Positions 1 through 10,597 of a stretch of 55,459 nt of DNA are shown one piece after another (position 1 is the first letter of the stretch; every line of letters starts with the position of its first letter). The position numbers and the translations under genes are program-made. The notes under the pieces were generated by a model. That model was given only the letters and a program-made list of their open reading frames with translations. It searched no databases and was not told where the DNA came from. Source of the DNA: an uncultured Clostridium sp. (lineage in GTDB: Bacteria > Bacillota > Clostridia > TANB77 > CAG-508); NCBI GenBank assembly GCA_948467875.1, contig CAOKFZ010000010.1, positions 1 through 55,459 on the forward strand, written 5' to 3'.

Positions 1-641
<641 letters not shown>

Positions 642-765
642 AATTAATTAAATAAATTTCAAAATCCATTGGTTTAGGGCAGAGAAATTTGCACCAGCTG
701 TGGCGAATGGCCAAATGTTGATTTTGAAATTACCCAAAAATAGACGAGAGGGGTTAGGTTTAAAA

Positions 766-3700
766 TTGGAAGAATTAGAAGTTTTTAATAAATTAAAAAT
801 TGGTTTAGCTTCAGATGATAAGATAAGAGAATGGTCACATGGCGAAGTAAAAAAGCCTGAGACGATTAATTATAGAACCTTAAAACCAGAAAAAGATGGT
901 TTGTTTTGTGAGAAAATTTTTGGTCCAACAAAAGACTGGGAATGTCATTGTGGAAAATATAAAAGAGTGAGATATAAAGGAATTGTCTGCGACCGATGCG
1001 GTGTTGAAGTAACCACTTCAAAAGTAAGAAGAGAAAGAATGGGTCACATTGAATTGGCAGCGCCAATTGCGCATATTTGGTATTTCAAGGGAATTCCAAG
1101 TCGAGTGGCTTTGTTATTGGATATTTCGCCAAGAAGTTTGGAAAGAGTCATTTATTTCGCTTCTTATATTGTAACAGATAAGGGCTCAACAGATTTGCAA
1201 AAATGCCAAGTTATCAGTGAAAAAGAATATCATGAAACAGAGGAAAAATTCGGTAGAGGTTCTTTTAAGGCTGAAATGGGAGCAGAAGCAATTCAAAAAT
1301 TGCTTGCCGAAGTGGATGTTGAAAAATTAGCAGAAAAGTTAAAAAAGGAAATTGCGAAAGCAAGTGAGCAAAAAAAGGCCAAACTTGTGAAAAGATTAGA
1401 CACAGTAGAAAGTTTCAGAATGTCTGGAAACAAGCCAGAATGGATGGTTATGAATGTTGTTCCAGTGATTCCGCCAGAACTTCGACCAATGGTTCAGTTA
1501 GATGGTGGTCGTTTTGCGACATCTGATTTGAATGATTTATACAGACGTGTGATTAACAGAAACAATCGTTTGAAGAGATTGTTAGAATTAGGCGCACCAG
1601 AAATTATTGTTAGAAATGAAAAAAGAATGCTTCAAGAATCAGTGGATGCTTTGATTGATAATGGCAGACGTGGAAGACCAGTAACAGGTGCTGGAAACAG
1701 AGCTTTGAAATCATTGTCTGATATGCTAAAAGGAAAGCAAGGTCGTTTCCGTCAAAACTTGCTTGGAAAGAGAGTTGACTATTCTGGACGTTCTGTTATT
1801 GTGGTTGGTCCAGAGCTTAAAATTTATCAATGTGGTTTGCCAAAAGAAATGGCAGTAGAATTGTTTAAACCGTTTGTTATGAGGGAATTGGTAGGTCGTG
1901 GTTTGGCACATAATATCAAAAATGCGAAAAGAATGGTAGAAAAGCAAAGAGCAGAAATTTGGGATATTTTGGAAGAAGTCATTCAAGACCATCCTGTTAT
2001 GCTAAACCGTGCGCCAACGCTTCACAGACTTGGTATTCAAGCTTTCCAACCAATTTTGGTAGAAGGTAGAGCAATAAAACTTCATCCACTTGTTTGTACA
2101 GCGTTTAATGCCGATTTTGACGGTGACCAGATGGCTGTTCACGTTCCGCTAACACCAGAAGCAATTGCAGAAGCTAGATTTTTGATGTTGTCTGTCAATA
2201 ACTTGTTAAAACCACAAGATGGTAAACCAGTGACTGTTCCAACACAAGATATGATTTTGGGTGCATATTATTTGACAGTTCAAATTGATGGCGAAAAGGG
2301 CGAAGGCATGTATTTCAAAGACGAAGATGAAGCCATGATTGCTTATCAAAATGGCGATGTTGGTTTGCATTGTAAAATTAAAGTAAGAAGATTTAAAGAG
2401 GACGAAGAGGGAAATGTTCGTTCAAAAACCATTGAAACAACGGTTGGTCGTTTGATTTACAATCAAGGAATTCCACAAGATTTGGGATTTGTGGATAGAA
2501 GTGATCCAGAAAAAGAATTTGATTTGGAAATTGATTTTCCAGTTATCAAAAAGAATTTGGGAACCATTGTTTCAAAATGTATCAATGTGCATGGTTTGTC
2601 TGAAACGGCAGATGTGCTAGATTACATCAAAGCAACAGGTTACAAATATTCAACCAAAGGTGCGATTACAGTGTCAGTTGCGGACGTTGCTGTGCCTGAG
2701 GCGAAGAAAGATATTTTAGCAAAAGCCGATAGCGATGTTGACCACATTTTTAAGCAATATCAAAGAGGTATGATTACAAACGACGAGCGTTATGATGCGA
2801 TTATCAAAATTTGGGAAAAGGCAACAAGTGATGTTACCAATGCAATGAAAGATAATTTTGATGAATTGAACCCAATTTACATGATGGCACAATCTGGTGC
2901 CCGTGGTAATATGAACCAGTTGAGGCAAATCGCGGGTATGCGTGGATTGATGGCGAATACGTCTGGTAAAGCGGTTGAAATTCCCGTAAAATCTTGTTTC
3001 CGTGAGGGACTTGATTCACTCGAATATTTCATTTCTGCCCATGGTGCGAGAAAAGGTTTAACGGATACAGCGCTAAGAACAGCCGATTCAGGATATTTGA
3101 CAAGAAGATTGGTAGATGTTTCACAAGATATTATCATTCGTGAGGACGATTGTGGTTCTCAAGATGGTATTGAAATTGAGGATATCAAAGATGGAAATCA
3201 AATTATTGAAAGTTTGGAAGAAAGATTAGTAGGACGTTTTGTGATTGATGATTTGAAGCATCCTGAAACAGGCGAATTATTGGTTGACACCAATACAATG
3301 ATTACAGAGCAATTAGCAAAGAAAATTGTGGATAGTGGCATTACAAAGGTTTATGTGCGTTCTATTTTGGGCTGTAAGGCAAAACAAGGAACTTGTTCAA
3401 AATGTTATGGTATGGGCTTGGCGACAAGAAAACTTGTCAATCAAGGTGAGTCAGTTGGTATTATTGCTGCTCAGTCAATTGGTGAGCCAGGTACGCAGCT
3501 TACAATGAGAACGTTCCATACTGGTGGTGTCGCAGGTGGCGATATTACACAAGGTCTTCCAAGAGTGGAAGAATTGTTTGAAGCAAGAAACCCAAAAGGT
3601 GTTGCTGTGATTACAGAAATTAGTGGTACAGTTAAGATTAATGATGAAAAGAAGAGAAAAGAAGTAATTGTTACTTCAAAAGATAATAGCAAAACATATG

Positions 3701-4416
3701 CGATTAGTTTTGGTTCAAAATTGAAAGTGAAAAATGGCGACCAAGTAGAAGCTGGTGATGCTTTGACAGAAGGTTCTATTAATCCAAATGAATTGCTTGT
3801 GATTAAAGGTGCTGAAGGGGTTTACAATTACATTATTTCGGAAGTTCAAAAAGTGTACCGAAACCAAGGTGTTGATATTAATGATAAACACATTGAAGTC
3901 ATTGCAAGACAAATGCTTAAAAAAGTCCGAATTGAAGATCCAGGAGATACAGGATTGTATGGAGCTTCATTGGTGGATTTATTGGATTTTGAAGAAATCA
4001 ACAAAAAAATGGAAGAAGAAGGAAAACGTCCTGCAACAGGAAAAAGGGCATTGTTAGGTATTACGAAAGCTTCTCTTGCGACAGAGAGTTTCTTGTCAGC
4101 GGCATCTTTCCAAGAAACAACGAAAGTTTTGACAGAAGCGGCGATTAAAGGAAAAGTTGATTCACTGATTGGTTTGAAAGAAAATGTAATTATTGGTAAG
4201 CTAATTCCAACAGGAACAGGACTTAAAACTTACCAAGATATTGAAATTAATACAAAATTAACACCTCCAACTTCAGTTGAACCAGAAAGAAAATACGAGG
4301 ATGAAGAGGAAGAAGACGATGACGATTTTGCAGAAGAAGATGATGAAATGATAGAGGATGAAGAGTTTGACTTAGAAATGCAAGAAGATGAAATAGAGGA
4401 AGAGACGGAAGAATAG
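766..4416 (+). CDS. rpoC: RNA polymerase beta prime subunit
   Basis: Largest catalytic subunit of RNA polymerase. Visible marks are the N-terminal zinc site (CHCGKY...CDRCG, around residues 60-80), the active-site magnesium motif NADFDGD (around 447-453), the second zinc cluster ([11 protein letters not shown], around 870) and the trigger-loop region near FHTGG. The C-terminus ends in about 45 mostly acidic residues. The frame is open from a GTG at 700 and an ATG at 715, but neither has a good ribosome site. A TTG at 766 follows GAGAGGGG (746-753) and gives [16 protein letters not shown], which matches the family N-terminus, so I chose it. Co-transcription with rpoB is likely. Confidence 0.97.
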   Translation: MEELEVFNKLKIGLASDDKIREWSHGEVKKPETINYRTLKPEKDGLFCEKIFGPTKDWECHCGKYKRVRYKGIVCDRCGVEVTTSKVRRERMGHIELAAPIAHIWYFKGIPSRVALLLDISPRSLERVIYFASYIVTDKGSTDLQKCQVISEKEYHETEEKFGRGSFKAEMGAEAIQKLLAEVDVEKLAEKLKKEIAKASEQKKAKLVKRLDTVESFRMSGNKPEWMVMNVVPVIPPELRPMVQLDGGRFATSDLNDLYRRVINRNNRLKRLLELGAPEIIVRNEKRMLQESVDALIDNGRRGRPVTGAGNRALKSLSDMLKGKQGRFRQNLLGKRVDYSGRSVIVVGPELKIYQCGLPKEMAVELFKPFVMRELVGRGLAHNIKNAKRMVEKQRAEIWDILEEVIQDHPVMLNRAPTLHRLGIQAFQPILVEGRAIKLHPLVCTAFNADFDGDQMAVHVPLTPEAIAEARFLMLSVNNLLKPQDGKPVTVPTQDMILGAYYLTVQIDGEKGEGMYFKDEDEAMIAYQNGDVGLHCKIKVRRFKEDEEGNVRSKTIETTVGRLIYNQGIPQDLGFVDRSDPEKEFDLEIDFPVIKKNLGTIVSKCINVHGLSETADVLDYIKATGYKYSTKGAITVSVADVAVPEAKKDILAKADSDVDHIFKQYQRGMITNDERYDAIIKIWEKATSDVTNAMKDNFDELNPIYMMAQSGARGNMNQLRQIAGMRGLMANTSGKAVEIPVKSCFREGLDSLEYFISAHGARKGLTDTALRTADSGYLTRRLVDVSQDIIIREDDCGSQDGIEIEDIKDGNQIIESLEERLVGRFVIDDLKHPETGELLVDTNTMITEQLAKKIVDSGITKVYVRSILGCKAKQGTCSKCYGMGLATRKLVNQGESVGIIAAQSIGEPGTQLTMRTFHTGGVAGGDITQGLPRVEELFEARNPKGVAVITEISGTVKINDEKKRKEVIVTSKDNSKTYAISFGSKLKVKNGDQVEAGDALTEGSINPNELLVIKGAEGVYNYIISEVQKVYRNQGVDINDKHIEVIARQMLKKVRIEDPGDTGLYGASLVDLLDFEEINKKMEEEGKRPATGKRALLGITKASLATESFLSAASFQETTKVLTEAAIKGKVDSLIGLKENVIIGKLIPTGTGLKTYQDIEINTKLTPPTSVEPERKYEDEEEEDDDDFAEEDDEMIEDEEFDLEMQEDEIEEETEE

Positions 4417-4439
4417 TACGTAAGAATAAAGGAGAAAAG

Positions 4440-5135
4440 ATGGCGGAAAGAAAAAGCAAAAGAAAGAAAAAAAAGAGTAAAAGTGTAAAAATATTGCCGA
4501 TTTCTATTATATTGTTTATACTTCTTGCAGTTTGTGCTTTGCTCATTATATTAAATAAGGGAAAAGTGGCAGGTTATTCATTGGTAAAAATAGAAACACC
4601 TTTAGAAGCAGGGAATACGATTCCAGAAGAAGAACCTAAAAAAGACACAATGGAAATTTCAGTAGAGAAAAAGTACTTGTCAACGAAGAAAAAAGAAATA
4701 ACTCCGATTAGTGTTTTAATAAATGGCGAGCCAGTTGATTTGAGCGAAGTAGAATTGGTATCTTCCAATGAAGATGCGATTGAAATAGAGGAAGGAATTG
4801 CCAAGGCTGTGGCAGCTGGAAAATCAACGATTACAGCAACAAAAGGGGATTTGACAGCAAGTGTTGATTTACGTGCAATTCTTCCGATTAAATCAATGAC
4901 TTTTTCGGCTCCAAATGAGACATTTAGAGTGGGGAAAACAGTGCAAATGAAACTGATTGCAACACCTTCTGATGCAAGTATTGAGTCACTTAAGTATGAG
5001 TCAAGTGATGAAGAAATTGCGACTGTTAATTCAAATGGAATTGTAACAGGTGTATCTGTTGGGAAAGTTACGATAACGGTAACAGATACTTATTCTGGAA
5101 TTGAAAAAAGTGTGAATGTAACCATCAAAAAATAA
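4440..5135 (+). CDS. Membrane-anchored protein with bacterial Ig-like (Big2) repeats
   Basis: 231 residues. A very basic N-terminal stretch (about residues 3-17, Lys/Arg) precedes one hydrophobic segment (about 18-38, ILPISIILFILLAVCALLII), so the protein should be inserted with the basic end inside and the rest outside. The exported part has an acidic linker and then two Ig-like units with Big2 signatures (SSNEDAIEIEEGIAKAVAAG and SSDEEIATVNSNGIVTGVSVG), each ending in a KxTITA/T-type strand. Such domains usually serve surface adhesion or spacing. It lies 23 bp after rpoC with its own GGAG ribosome site. Specific function unknown. Confidence 0.8.
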   Translation: MAERKSKRKKKKSKSVKILPISIILFILLAVCALLIILNKGKVAGYSLVKIETPLEAGNTIPEEEPKKDTMEISVEKKYLSTKKKEITPISVLINGEPVDLSEVELVSSNEDAIEIEEGIAKAVAAGKSTITATKGDLTASVDLRAILPIKSMTFSAPNETFRVGKTVQMKLIATPSDASIESLKYESSDEEIATVNSNGIVTGVSVGKVTITVTDTYSGIEKSVNVTIKK

Positions 5136-5156
5136 GGGCACAGGCAAAGTGCCCTT
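5134..5156. repeat. GC-rich palindrome, REP-like
   Basis: AAGGGCAC and GTGCCCTT form a perfect 8-bp inverted repeat with a 7-base loop, overlapping the stop region of the preceding gene. No T-run follows, so it is not a classic terminator. The same arms (AGGGCAC/GTGCCCT) recur at 43199-43220. Confidence 0.6.
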
Positions 5157-5179
5157 CTAATGAAAAAGGAGAGTGAAGA

Positions 5180-5968
5180 ATGCTAGTAGTACATCCCGAA
5201 TATGCATATCTGATTTTAGATTTAAATGATTTAAAAGAAGAAATCGCAGATTTGATTGTAGAAAGAGATTTGTTGTTAAATTTTGTGTGTATTGAAATTC
5301 AAATGGATTATATGTTGAAAATAGGGGCTTTAGAGTATAAATTGCTGGTTTGCGGAAATCAGTATAAGAAGAATTTGAGAAGATTAGAGTTAATTGAAGA
5401 AAAGTTGTCAAAAAAGCAAAAAGTCAATATGACGACAATTAATCGAAAAATTGATACGGAATTTAAAGAGAAGACGATGTTTGAAGAAAAATTATCAAAA
5501 CGTATTGATTTGGCGATAGAGGCTGCTGGTTTAGAATTGAATGATTATGACAAGATTGAAGAAATGAATGTTGATTATTTTAAGTTGCAAAAATTGTATA
5601 ATCCAATTTTTGATTTGGAATTTTCGGAAGAAAAGGAAAAATTTTATCAAAAAATTGAAAAATATTATGAAAAATGTAATTATAAAAAGTTACATAGATT
5701 GGCAGAAGATTGTAATGACGAAGAAATTTTTCAAGATGAAATTTCTAATTTGAAGATTTTGAGGGAAAGATATAATGTCATTTTGGAAAAATGTCAGAAG
5801 CAAATTCGAAAAATTAAAAATAGTTTTCCGTATAATCAAAAAGTAATTTTGGAAGATGAAAATTTGTACAGACGTAAAAAAGACAGCTTAAATCGCGAAA
5901 TTATTCAGATGGATATTGAAAATAAAAAAATTGAAAAGAAAATTAATAATAAGTTGAAAAAATTATAA
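5180..5968 (+). CDS. Predicted coiled-coil protein, function unknown
   Basis: 262 residues, not recognised. No signal peptide or membrane segment is visible. Nearly the whole length is charged Lys/Glu/Asn/Leu-rich heptad-like sequence (for example EEKEKFYQKIEKYYEK near the middle and a Lys-rich end), suggesting long helices that form a coiled coil, probably cytoplasmic. Cysteines are scattered without a metal motif. The start ATG has the ribosome site GGAGAG (5168-5173). It stands between a Big2 surface protein and a sortase, but nothing ties it functionally to either. Confidence 0.6.
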   Translation: MLVVHPEYAYLILDLNDLKEEIADLIVERDLLLNFVCIEIQMDYMLKIGALEYKLLVCGNQYKKNLRRLELIEEKLSKKQKVNMTTINRKIDTEFKEKTMFEEKLSKRIDLAIEAAGLELNDYDKIEEMNVDYFKLQKLYNPIFDLEFSEEKEKFYQKIEKYYEKCNYKKLHRLAEDCNDEEIFQDEISNLKILRERYNVILEKCQKQIRKIKNSFPYNQKVILEDENLYRRKKDSLNREIIQMDIENKKIEKKINNKLKKL

Positions 5969-5976
5969 AATTTGCC

Positions 5977-6005
5977 TTGATAAACTAAAAAAACTGTGAT
6001 ATAAT
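5977..6005 (+). promoter_or_regulatory. Sigma-A type promoter of the sortase gene
   Basis: TTGATA (5977-5982), 17-bp spacer, TATAAT (6000-6005), just ahead of the sortase ribosome site AGGAG (6015-6019). Confidence 0.8.
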
Positions 6006-6027
6006 ATTATAAATAGGAGTGAATTTT

Positions 6028-6780
6028 ATGAACCAAATTCTGATTTCTGAAAAATTGTATATAACACCAGAATTGAAAAAAAAGAAGAAAATGTATAAAA
6101 TTGATTTTTTTATTTCAGTTTTTTTAGTATGTATTTTATTTTCATATTATATTTATGCAGAATATGACAAAAATAAAAATGAAGCAATATCACAAGAAAT
6201 TTTGTCTAATATAGAATTTGAAGATGGTGTTGCAGATGATACAACGATTAAATTTTCAGATAATTCAATTGTGGTGGTTTTGAACGAAGATGATTCGAAT
6301 GAAGTACTGTATTCAAATCCGATTCAAGAGGAAGATGAACCTGGAAATGAAGTTTTGCCACGAAATGAATCAGTTGCGCCAAGCGGTCAAAAGTATCATA
6401 CAGTTGCTATTATTGACATTCCGTCAATTGGTGTTCATTATCCGATTTTAAACACAACGACCGATGAATTGCTAAAAATATCGCCATGCTATTTTTGGGG
6501 ACCAAAACCAAATCAAGTAGGAAATTATTGCATTGTTGGTCACAATTATCGAAATAGTAAGTTTTTCAGTAAAGTTCCAAATTTGGAAAATGGGGACATT
6601 ATTGAAATAACAGATATGACTGGCAAAAAACTTAAGTATTCTGTTTATGATAAATATTTGGTAGATCCAACCGATGTTTCTTGTACATCACAAAGAACAG
6701 ACGGTAGAAAAGAAATCACAATTATTACTTGTACGAATGATAGTGCCAAAAGAGTGATTGTAAAAGCAACAGAAGTATAG
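6028..6780 (+). CDS. Sortase (class D-like transpeptidase)
   Basis: Membrane-anchored cysteine transpeptidase that joins surface proteins to the cell wall or to each other. A basic N-terminus precedes one membrane segment (about residues 25-45), then an acidic linker, then the sortase domain starting at VAIIDIPSIGVHYPIL. Catalytic residues are visible: His in VGHNYRNS (near 172), Cys in TIITCTND (near 235), and Arg in AKRVIV a few residues later. A GTG at 6019 is open in frame but lies within the AGGAG ribosome site, so the ATG at 6028 is the start. It is followed by a strong terminator, so it is a single-gene unit. No LPXTG-type substrate was recognised in the window. Confidence 0.88.
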   Translation: MNQILISEKLYITPELKKKKKMYKIDFFISVFLVCILFSYYIYAEYDKNKNEAISQEILSNIEFEDGVADDTTIKFSDNSIVVVLNEDDSNEVLYSNPIQEEDEPGNEVLPRNESVAPSGQKYHTVAIIDIPSIGVHYPILNTTTDELLKISPCYFWGPKPNQVGNYCIVGHNYRNSKFFSKVPNLENGDIIEITDMTGKKLKYSVYDKYLVDPTDVSCTSQRTDGRKEITIITCTNDSAKRVIVKATEV

Positions 6781-6785
6781 AATAT

Positions 6786-6821
6786 AACACCTCTAAGTTG
6801 AAAAATTTAGAGGTGTTTTTG
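6786..6821 (+). terminator. Rho-independent terminator after sortase
   Basis: AACACCTCTAA (6786-6796) pairs with TTAGAGGTGTT (6807-6817) and is followed by a T-run. Confidence 0.85.
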
Positions 6822-6903
6822 TATATAAGGAAGTTATTGACTGTAACCAAGCTATTGTTTTTTTCATATGATATTAGTAGAATATGATAGGAAAGGAGAC
6901 AGT

Positions 6904-7279
6904 ATGGCAAAAATTTTAGTGTATAATAATAATGCAAATCGTATGGAAACGTATTATAGAGGATTATCAGAAGCGATGCCGTATGTGACCAATAGAACAT
7001 TGACAGTGCGAGAATTTCGTTCAAACAGCAATACCAACATACTATGGACAACGCGAAATGCCATGAACTCATGGAACAATTTTAGGAGATTGTATGGACG
7101 TTCGATTTATGTGGGATTTGCTTTTAAAAGATCTTGGGAAGGCGGACACGCTAATCAGTCACAGCATTATGCAGGCGTTGCATTTGATGTAGGGCAAAAC
7201 TTGTCCGCATCTGGCAGACTGGCAATGAGAAATTTAGCAGCAAGCTCAGGGTTCTGGACGTATGTAGAAGATGCAACAC
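6904..7279 (+). pseudogene. Peptidoglycan hydrolase (M15-like metallopeptidase), 5' part split by element E1
   Basis: N-terminal half of a cell-wall hydrolase. The start ATG follows GGAAAGGAG. The sequence contains HANQSQHYAGVAFD, which holds two zinc ligands of M15-type D-Ala-D-Ala peptidases (His in QHY and Asp in AFD). The third expected ligand (His in WVHFDD) and the peptidoglycan-binding repeat lie 15 kb away at 22625-22929. In the present DNA the frame runs into the element and stops at 7302 after VLSKKR. Joining base 7279 to 22625 restores one 226-residue frame through ATREPINLTPRWVHFDDR. Integration therefore separates the zinc ligands and should inactivate the enzyme. Confidence 0.85.
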
Positions 7280-7292
7280 AGGTTTTGAGCAA
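7276..7292. other. attL of E1, element arm
   Basis: ACACAGGTTT (7276-7285), two bases, then AGCAA (7288-7292). This is the mirror image of the right arm at 22603-22619. The host side of the site is GATGC (7270-7274). Confidence 0.8.
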
Positions 7293-7365
7293 GAAACGAT
7301 AATCGAGGAGATGCTTACAGTAAGGTGCGTTCAAGGGTTAAAGAAAAAATAAAGGACAAGCTAAA

Positions 7366-7403
7366 AAGAGTGAATTAATTTGAAGTTAATTTGCTCTTTT
7401 TTT
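7366..7403 (+). terminator. Terminator just inside the left end of E1
   Basis: A 13-bp stem with G-U pairs (7366-7378 with 7386-7398) is followed by a T-run. In the excised circle it would terminate transcription of the recombinase gene, whose frame reads across attP to a stop near 7352. Confidence 0.75.
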
Positions 7404-7428
7404 ATATTGCAATTAGAAAGGAGTGAAG

Positions 7429-8103
7429 GTGGAAGAAAAACAAAATATTGGATATTATTCGATTATACCAGCGACAATTTTGTATAATAGGGATTTAAAA
7501 GCCAATCAAAAAATTTTGTATGCAGTAATAACATCACTTAGCAATAAGGAAGGATATTGTTTTGCATCCAATAAATATTTAGCGGGCAAACTGAATGTTG
7601 GAGCAAATACAGTTTCTAGTTGGATAACAGATCTGCGAAGAAAGAATTTGATTCAGGTGGAGCTGATTAGAAATGATAAGCAAGAAATTATTCAAAGGAG
7701 GATTTATATAAAAGATATACCGTATCCTTTTTATAAAGAATGCCCCTATACGAAAAAAGAAGAAGAGGGTATTCTTCAAAAATCGAAAGAGAATAATATA
7801 ATAAATAATAATATAAGCACACACACCTTATCGAAAATCCAGTATCAAGATAAGGTCTTTTTGTATGCGTATGAATATGAAGATTTGATTGAAAAATACG
7901 GACAAGTTAAAGCTGATAAATGTATTGAAGAGTTGTCTTTGTATAAGAGATCCAAAGGTGTAGAATATGCAAGCGATTACGATACAATTAAAAGATGGGT
8001 AATTGATAGAGTGGAAGGACAAAAGAAGAAGCCAAATAAGTTTAGAAAAGCATATTTTGAGCAAAGAGATGAAGAATTTTGGAGTAATTTTTATGATAAT
8101 TAG
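7429..8103 (+). CDS. Helix-turn-helix protein, replication-initiator-like
   Basis: 224 residues from a GTG at 7429. An in-frame GTG at 7423 lies within the AAAGGAG ribosome site, so the second GTG is preferred. The N-terminal part (YYSIIPATILYNRDLKANQKILYAVI...NKYLAGKLNVGANTVSSWI) is the winged-helix domain of the HTH_36 type found at the front of replication genes on Firmicute mobile elements and phages. The middle is basic and low in complexity, and the end carries a second helical region. It lies 15 bp upstream of parB with a shared orientation, suggesting a replication/partition module. DNA binding is probable; a role as initiator is inference. Confidence 0.7.
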   Translation: MEEKQNIGYYSIIPATILYNRDLKANQKILYAVITSLSNKEGYCFASNKYLAGKLNVGANTVSSWITDLRRKNLIQVELIRNDKQEIIQRRIYIKDIPYPFYKECPYTKKEEEGILQKSKENNIINNNISTHTLSKIQYQDKVFLYAYEYEDLIEKYGQVKADKCIEELSLYKRSKGVEYASDYDTIKRWVIDRVEGQKKKPNKFRKAYFEQRDEEFWSNFYDN

Positions 8104-8118
8104 AAAGAGGTGGAATGT

Positions 8119-9039
8119 ATGAAGAAAAATGAGAAATTTAATCTTCCTACACTAGATGATTTGTTTGAAAGAACGCATGGAAGTTATGTGGGAAGAATTG
8201 AAAATATTGAGACGAAAAAATTGAATGAATTTAAAGGGCATCCATTTAAAGTGAAAGAGAATGCAGAAATGGAACAGTTAGTCGAAAGCATAAAAGAAAA
8301 TGGAGTTTTAAATCCTGTTATAGCAAGGGAATTGGAAGATGGAAGTTTTGAGATAATATCAGGGCACAGGAGAAAAAGAGCAGCAGAAATTGCAAATATG
8401 GAAGAAATACCTTGCATTGTAAGAAAGTTAACAGATGAAGAGGCGACAATTTTAATGGTCGATAGCAATTTGCAAAGAGAAGAAATTTTGCCAAGTGAAA
8501 AGGCTTTTGCTTATAAAATGAAAATGGAAGCAATGAATAAACAGGGACAACGAAATGATTTAACTTCGCGACCAATGGTCGACAAGTCAAAAAGTGTTGA
8601 CCTAATAGGAGAAGAAACAGGAGAAAGTGGTAGACAGATTCAAAGATATATAAGACTAACTGAATTGATACCAGAAATATTAAATATGGTAGACGAAAAG
8701 AAAATCGCATTTAGACCAGCAGTTGAAATTTCTTATTTGAAAGAAGATGAACAATATACGTTGTTGGACGCAATGCAATTTAATGATTGTACGCCATCAT
8801 TGGCACAAGCAATTAGTTTGAAAAAGAGAAGTCTTGAAAATAGTCTAACGGCTGAAAAGATAGATGAAATTATGGAAGAGGAAAAGTCGAACCAAATTCC
8901 TAAATTTAAAATGAATATGGAAAAGATAGAAAGTGTACTCCCACGAAATGTGGTGAGTCAGAAGGATAGGGAAGATTTTATTATTATGTGTGTGAAGGAG
9001 CATAATAAAAGGCAAAAACAAAAAGAGTATGACAGGTAA
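8119..9039 (+). CDS. parB: ParB/Spo0J-family partition protein
   Basis: DNA-binding CTPase-type partition protein. The N-terminal ParB/sulfiredoxin-like domain is clear: PVIARELEDGSFEIISGHRRKRAAEIA, in which GHRRKRAA is the conserved GxxRxxA box. It is followed by LQREEILPSEKAFAY (box II-like) and a helix-turn-helix (GESGRQIQRYIRLTELIP, AFRPAVEISYL). Length (306 residues) fits the family. The start is the ATG at 8119 with AGAAAGAGG upstream; a GTG at 8110 overlaps that ribosome site. No ParA gene is adjacent, as is common in Firmicute integrative elements, so it probably stabilises the excised circle or acts in regulation. Confidence 0.9.
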   Translation: MKKNEKFNLPTLDDLFERTHGSYVGRIENIETKKLNEFKGHPFKVKENAEMEQLVESIKENGVLNPVIARELEDGSFEIISGHRRKRAAEIANMEEIPCIVRKLTDEEATILMVDSNLQREEILPSEKAFAYKMKMEAMNKQGQRNDLTSRPMVDKSKSVDLIGEETGESGRQIQRYIRLTELIPEILNMVDEKKIAFRPAVEISYLKEDEQYTLLDAMQFNDCTPSLAQAISLKKRSLENSLTAEKIDEIMEEEKSNQIPKFKMNMEKIESVLPRNVVSQKDREDFIIMCVKEHNKRQKQKEYDR

Positions 9040-9154
9040 TGTATATACAAAATCAAATGTGCAAATTGAAGAAAAATGAGTGATTTTCAGTTTTGAATCG
9101 TGAGAAATAAATGATTAAAATTTAAGTGAATTTATTTTAGAAAGGGGATTAAAA

Positions 9155-9538
9155 ATGGATATCACTTATACAAAAGTTGGGGATTATTTTGTGCCGAATT
9201 TGGTTGTTTCGGAGAATGTAAAAGACTTTCGAATAGGGAAATATGGGAGACTAAGGTTGAAATATTTGAAAGAAAATAGGAAAGTAGAATATATCATTTT
9301 AAATATGAATGGGGAACTAAAAAAGCATTTGATGGAAGTCGATAAATTAGCAAAGGAAAGAGTAGAATTTTTAATAAAACAACAAACTGAAAGGCAAAAT
9401 GTTGATGAAAAATTGAAAGAAAAAGACCAATCAAAATGGGTTGGAATGATGAATAATATAAAAAATTCTGCTGAAGAAATTGTGATAAATGAGTTGATTT
9501 TTGATGAAAAAGTGGGTGAAAATTATGGGGAAAAATGA
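9155..9538 (+). CDS. TnpV-family transposon protein
   Basis: 127 residues. The N-terminus MDITYTKVGDYFVPNL, then IGKYGRLRLKYLKE, and later the block WVGMMNNIKNSAEEIVINELIF are the marks of the TnpV family of Tn4451-like mobilizable elements, recognised from memory. Function in those elements is unsettled. The ribosome site is GAAAGGGG. Its 3' end overlaps the next small gene. Family assignment is good; mechanism unknown. Confidence 0.75.
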   Translation: MDITYTKVGDYFVPNLVVSENVKDFRIGKYGRLRLKYLKENRKVEYIILNMNGELKKHLMEVDKLAKERVEFLIKQQTERQNVDEKLKEKDQSKWVGMMNNIKNSAEEIVINELIFDEKVGENYGEK

Positions 9539-9845
9539 TTTGTTTGATATCGATTCTGTGGACTTATATGAGTGCATAAATGGTATGAAATTTGAGTTGC
9601 AGAGCAAAAATTTTGAGTATAAAAAGTTGCAAAATCAGGTTGAAAATATGAAGGAAAGATTTCCGAAAATTAGAGATATTTTGGAGGATGAAGAACCGAG
9701 TGAATTGACGATTGAGGAAAGTTCTATGTTGATAAAAATTGTTAATTTGTATCGTGAAATTTTGAGAATTGAAGAGTATGAAATCTTTTTTCTGGGTGGT
9801 GGACAAGCCTATAAATATTTTAGAAAAATGGAAATAATTGAATAG
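9525..9845 (+). CDS. Small element-borne protein with a paralog in E2
   Basis: 106 residues, not recognised. It is acidic and helical, with the core ILEDEEPSELTIEESSMLIKIVNLYREILRIEEYEIF in its middle-to-C-terminal half. The gene at 29084 in element E2 encodes the same architecture (DVDSIEFCEAISQL..., RNILEDEE, EESLALLKVINLYRELFRMEEYEIF), so the two are clear relatives. The start overlaps the end of the TnpV gene by 14 bp, implying translational coupling. The ATG at 9525 is chosen because the longer upstream frame lies within tnpV. Presence in both elements suggests a backbone function rather than cargo. Confidence 0.7.
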   Translation: MGKNDLFDIDSVDLYECINGMKFELQSKNFEYKKLQNQVENMKERFPKIRDILEDEEPSELTIEESSMLIKIVNLYREILRIEEYEIFFLGGGQAYKYFRKMEIIE

Positions 9846-9953
9846 AAAATGTAGAAGAAAGTGTTTAGTTTTTGAAAAAAATGTAGCATTTTCTTTTGAT
9901 TTTTTATACTGATTTGAAAAATATTTATGCTTTTTTATGTCCTAACAAGCATG

Positions 9954-9996
9954 GCATTTGTATGTACACAAATGCTAAACTATGGGGAACACCCCA
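9954..9996. other. Putative origin of transfer ahead of the relaxase remnant
   Basis: Two inverted repeats in tandem: GCATTTGT (9954-9961) with ACAAATGC (9968-9975), and TGGGG (9983-9987) with CCCCA (9992-9996). They lie about 35 bp before the start of the decayed mob gene, where oriT sits in related mobilizable elements. The nick site is not identified. Confidence 0.45.
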
Positions 9997-10030
9997 ATCC
10001 CCTTTTTAAGAAAAATTGTAAGGAGGTAAA

Positions 10031-10422
10031 ATGATGGCGATGATAAGTTTATGGAGTGTAAAATAATGAATCGATCATGTAGTGAAATATATTACCAATA
10101 AATCGAAAACGAAAAATAATAATTTTGGAGATTGGAAATTAAACTTTGATTATGTAACAAATCGAGATAAAATAGAGAAGCAATTTTTGTTGCTTAAAAG
10201 TTTTAAATGAGATAGCTTGTAAATCAGGAATTAATTTTGAGAATTTTTATAAAAAGAGTTTTGCAAATTCGAATTATTATGTTTTTGCAAAAGAAGATTA
10301 GGTTTTGTGGAGAGATTGAGAAAAGAGTTTCTGAGATGGGAAGTGAGATTAGGAAGTTTGAGGAGAAGAATAGAAAGAAAAAGCGAAAGAATAAAGCTAA
10401 AGATAAAAAACTAGAAAGATAA
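10031..10422 (+). pseudogene. Decayed relaxase (Mob) gene
   Basis: A GGAGG ribosome site leads to ATGATGGCGATG, coding MMAMISLWSVK, the start of Tn4451/Firmicute relaxases. A frameshift and stop follow at once. In another frame the DNA continues IDHVVKYITNKSKTKN...FDYVTNRDKIEKQF, again relaxase-like, then stops. The final stretch (10237-10422) reads RFCGEIEKRVSEMGSEIRKF and a Lys-rich tail, like the extreme C-terminus of these relaxases. Most of the catalytic middle, which would need several hundred codons, is gone. The element has therefore lost its own mobilization enzyme through an internal deletion plus frame breaks. Confidence 0.65.
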
Positions 10423-10527
10423 TTTTTACAAAACATTAATAAAAAAATTAACTATAAAAAGTATTCTCCACAAAACTTGATTCTGAAAAATAGAATTATT
10501 TTTTTATGAAAAAATAACCAATTTTTA

Positions 10528-10572
10528 TTGATTATTTTTAAAAAATATGATATATAATCTATAAGCTTATAG
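10528..10572 (+). promoter_or_regulatory. Promoter and palindromic operator of the XRE regulator
   Basis: TTGATT (10528-10533) and TATAAT (10553-10558), with a 19-bp spacer, are followed directly by the perfect 14-bp palindrome CTATAAGCTTATAG (10559-10572). This is a likely site for autoregulation by the XRE protein that follows. Confidence 0.65.
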
Positions 10573-10597
10573 TTGATATAAAGAAAGGCAATAAAAA

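Noticed and set aside
10237..10422. 61-residue basic protein as an independent gene
   Set aside because: No ribosome site, and the content matches the C-terminal end of relaxases, so it is counted with the mob remnant.
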